Shown: in pieces, positions 63,234 to 64,000 of the stretch | Layout: every line of letters starts with the position of its first letter | Numbering within the stretch: the first letter of the stretch is position 1 | DNA from: JBEHWX01 sp048498995 | GTDB taxonomy: Bacteria; Bacteroidota; Ignavibacteria; OLB7 | Assembly: GCA_048498995.1 (NCBI GenBank) | Contig: JBEHWX010000022.1 | Span: 1 to 64,000, forward strand | Length of the DNA stretch: 64,000 nucleotides | Direction of reading: 5' to 3' | Made by a program: the position numbers and the translations under genes | The notes under the pieces: generated by a model | The model's input: the letters and a program-made list of their open reading frames with translations, nothing else | What the model was told of the DNA's origin: nothing | Database searches by the model: none

Positions 63234-64000
63234 ATGAGAGAAGTACGCTACAGCAAAGAGGAATATCTCCAGAAGAAGATCCAGCCGATCTCCCCGCGCG
63301 ACGTCGCCGGGTTCGACGATCTGCTCCGCCGCCTCGGCGGCTGCTCGTTTCAGGGACGCGCCCTCTCACGCTGCCTCGACGTGCTCGAGAACATGGTGCG
63401 CGACGAGGAGTGCCTGGTGGTGATGACGCTGGCCGGCGCGATGGTGCCCGGTGGAATGGAGGAGCTGGTGACGCAGTTCATCGAGAACGGCATCATCGAC
63501 GTGCTCGTCTCCACCGGCGCCAACATCAGCCACTCGATGGTCAACCACGCCGACGATGAGAATCAGGGGCATTACGTGGGCGCCGTGGCGGTGGACGACG
63601 CCGAGCTCTTCGAGCACCACATCAACAGGATCTACGACACGTTCCTGCCGGAGGAAGGGTATCACAACGGCGAGGTGCTGCTGGAGGAGATCCTGAAGCG
63701 CTACTTCGCGGCCAACAACATCGATCCGATGCAGCCCTGGATGGTCCGCCCGCAGCAGCTCTTCCGTCTGGTGGGTGAGGAGCTTGCCGCGCTCGGCAAG
63801 CGGGGCATTCTGGCGGCCGCGGCCAAGCACGACGTGCCGATTTTCTGCGGCGCCACGACCGACAGCGAGTTCGCGCTCAACCTGGTCAAGTACAACATGC
63901 GGAACGACTGGAAGATCGTGGTGGACGAGCTGGCCGACGTGAGCATGTTCGCCCACAGCCTGCTCGATCGCGAGCGCTGCGGCACGTTGATCATCGGCGG
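63234..64000 (+). CDS. Deoxyhypusine synthase-like protein (3' truncated by window end)
   Basis: The first 255 residues of a deoxyhypusine synthase-family protein are present. GCSFQGRALSRCLDVLENMV, TLAGAMVPGGMEELVTQFIENGIIDVLVSTGANI and the NAD-binding loop PIFCGATTDSEF are typical. The part with the catalytic lysine lies beyond the window. Bacteria lack eIF5A, so bacterial homologues are thought to act on free polyamines, for example in homospermidine-type synthesis. Its place right after speA supports that role. The ATG at 63234 is the only reasonable start. Confidence 0.88.
   Translation, partial: MREVRYSKEEYLQKKIQPISPRDVAGFDDLLRRLGGCSFQGRALSRCLDVLENMVRDEECLVVMTLAGAMVPGGMEELVTQFIENGIIDVLVSTGANISHSMVNHADDENQGHYVGAVAVDDAELFEHHINRIYDTFLPEEGYHNGEVLLEEILKRYFAANNIDPMQPWMVRPQQLFRLVGEELAALGKRGILAAAAKHDVPIFCGATTDSEFALNLVKYNMRNDWKIVVDELADVSMFAHSLLDRERCGTLIIG

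Overview
The window is a GC-rich chromosomal segment from a Gram-negative bacterium. An almost complete SprA gene (the very large outer-membrane translocon of type IX secretion) points to the Bacteroidota/Chlorobiota (FCB) branch. Outer-membrane lipoproteins, an OmpA-domain protein, M16 and subtilase exoenzymes, the split crtYc/crtYd lycopene cyclase and a SpeA plus deoxyhypusine-synthase-like pair fit that placement. The exact lineage (for example Kapabacteria, Rhodothermia or Ignavibacteria) cannot be fixed from the sequence alone. No integrase, transposase or CRISPR array was seen.

Layout: 1-1.4 kb holds the end of an unknown gene, a cluster of three DnaA-box-like sites, a DarG-type macrodomain gene and a TIP30-like oxidoreductase. 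1.9-13.0 kb is a defence island: a DUF262/HNH (GmrSD-like) protein, an AAA ATPase behind a striking AT-rich palindromic operator, and a tightly overlapping type I restriction-modification operon ordered hsdR-hsdS-prrC-hsdM. The embedded gene encodes a PrrC-family anticodon nuclease with its ABC-ATPase motifs and Arg-Glu-His catalytic triad intact. An initiator tRNA-Met lies just beyond the island, followed by REP-like hairpin repeats. The core chromosome resumes with ftsY, pgsA, two M16 peptidase subunits, a subtilase lipoprotein, a hydroxyacid dehydrogenase and sprA (14-31 kb).

31-40 kb holds a BY-kinase/chain-length regulator, a flippase-like membrane protein, an isolated nuoJ-nuoK pair, a lower-GC insert with a GNAT toxin-like gene and a small partner gene, and two PlsC-type acyltransferases. 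40.5-45.7 kb is a heme operon, hemH-hemY-hemB-hemL. 45.8-58.3 kb has envelope proteins, mtgA, crtYc/crtYd, a vWA-OmpA protein, a glycosyltransferase, a DUF2279 protein and a GH57 glucanotransferase. 58.9-64 kb carries an AhpD-like/peroxiredoxin pair and speA with a deoxyhypusine-synthase-like gene that runs off the end.

Functionally the most notable part is the island. The type I enzyme restricts foreign DNA. If a phage disables the enzyme, PrrC would be expected to be released and cleave a host tRNA, aborting the infection. The GmrSD-like protein and the ATPase would add further layers. The window is also rich in short tandem repeats, both between genes (13, 16 and 57-59 bp units) and inside gene ends (15 bp units).
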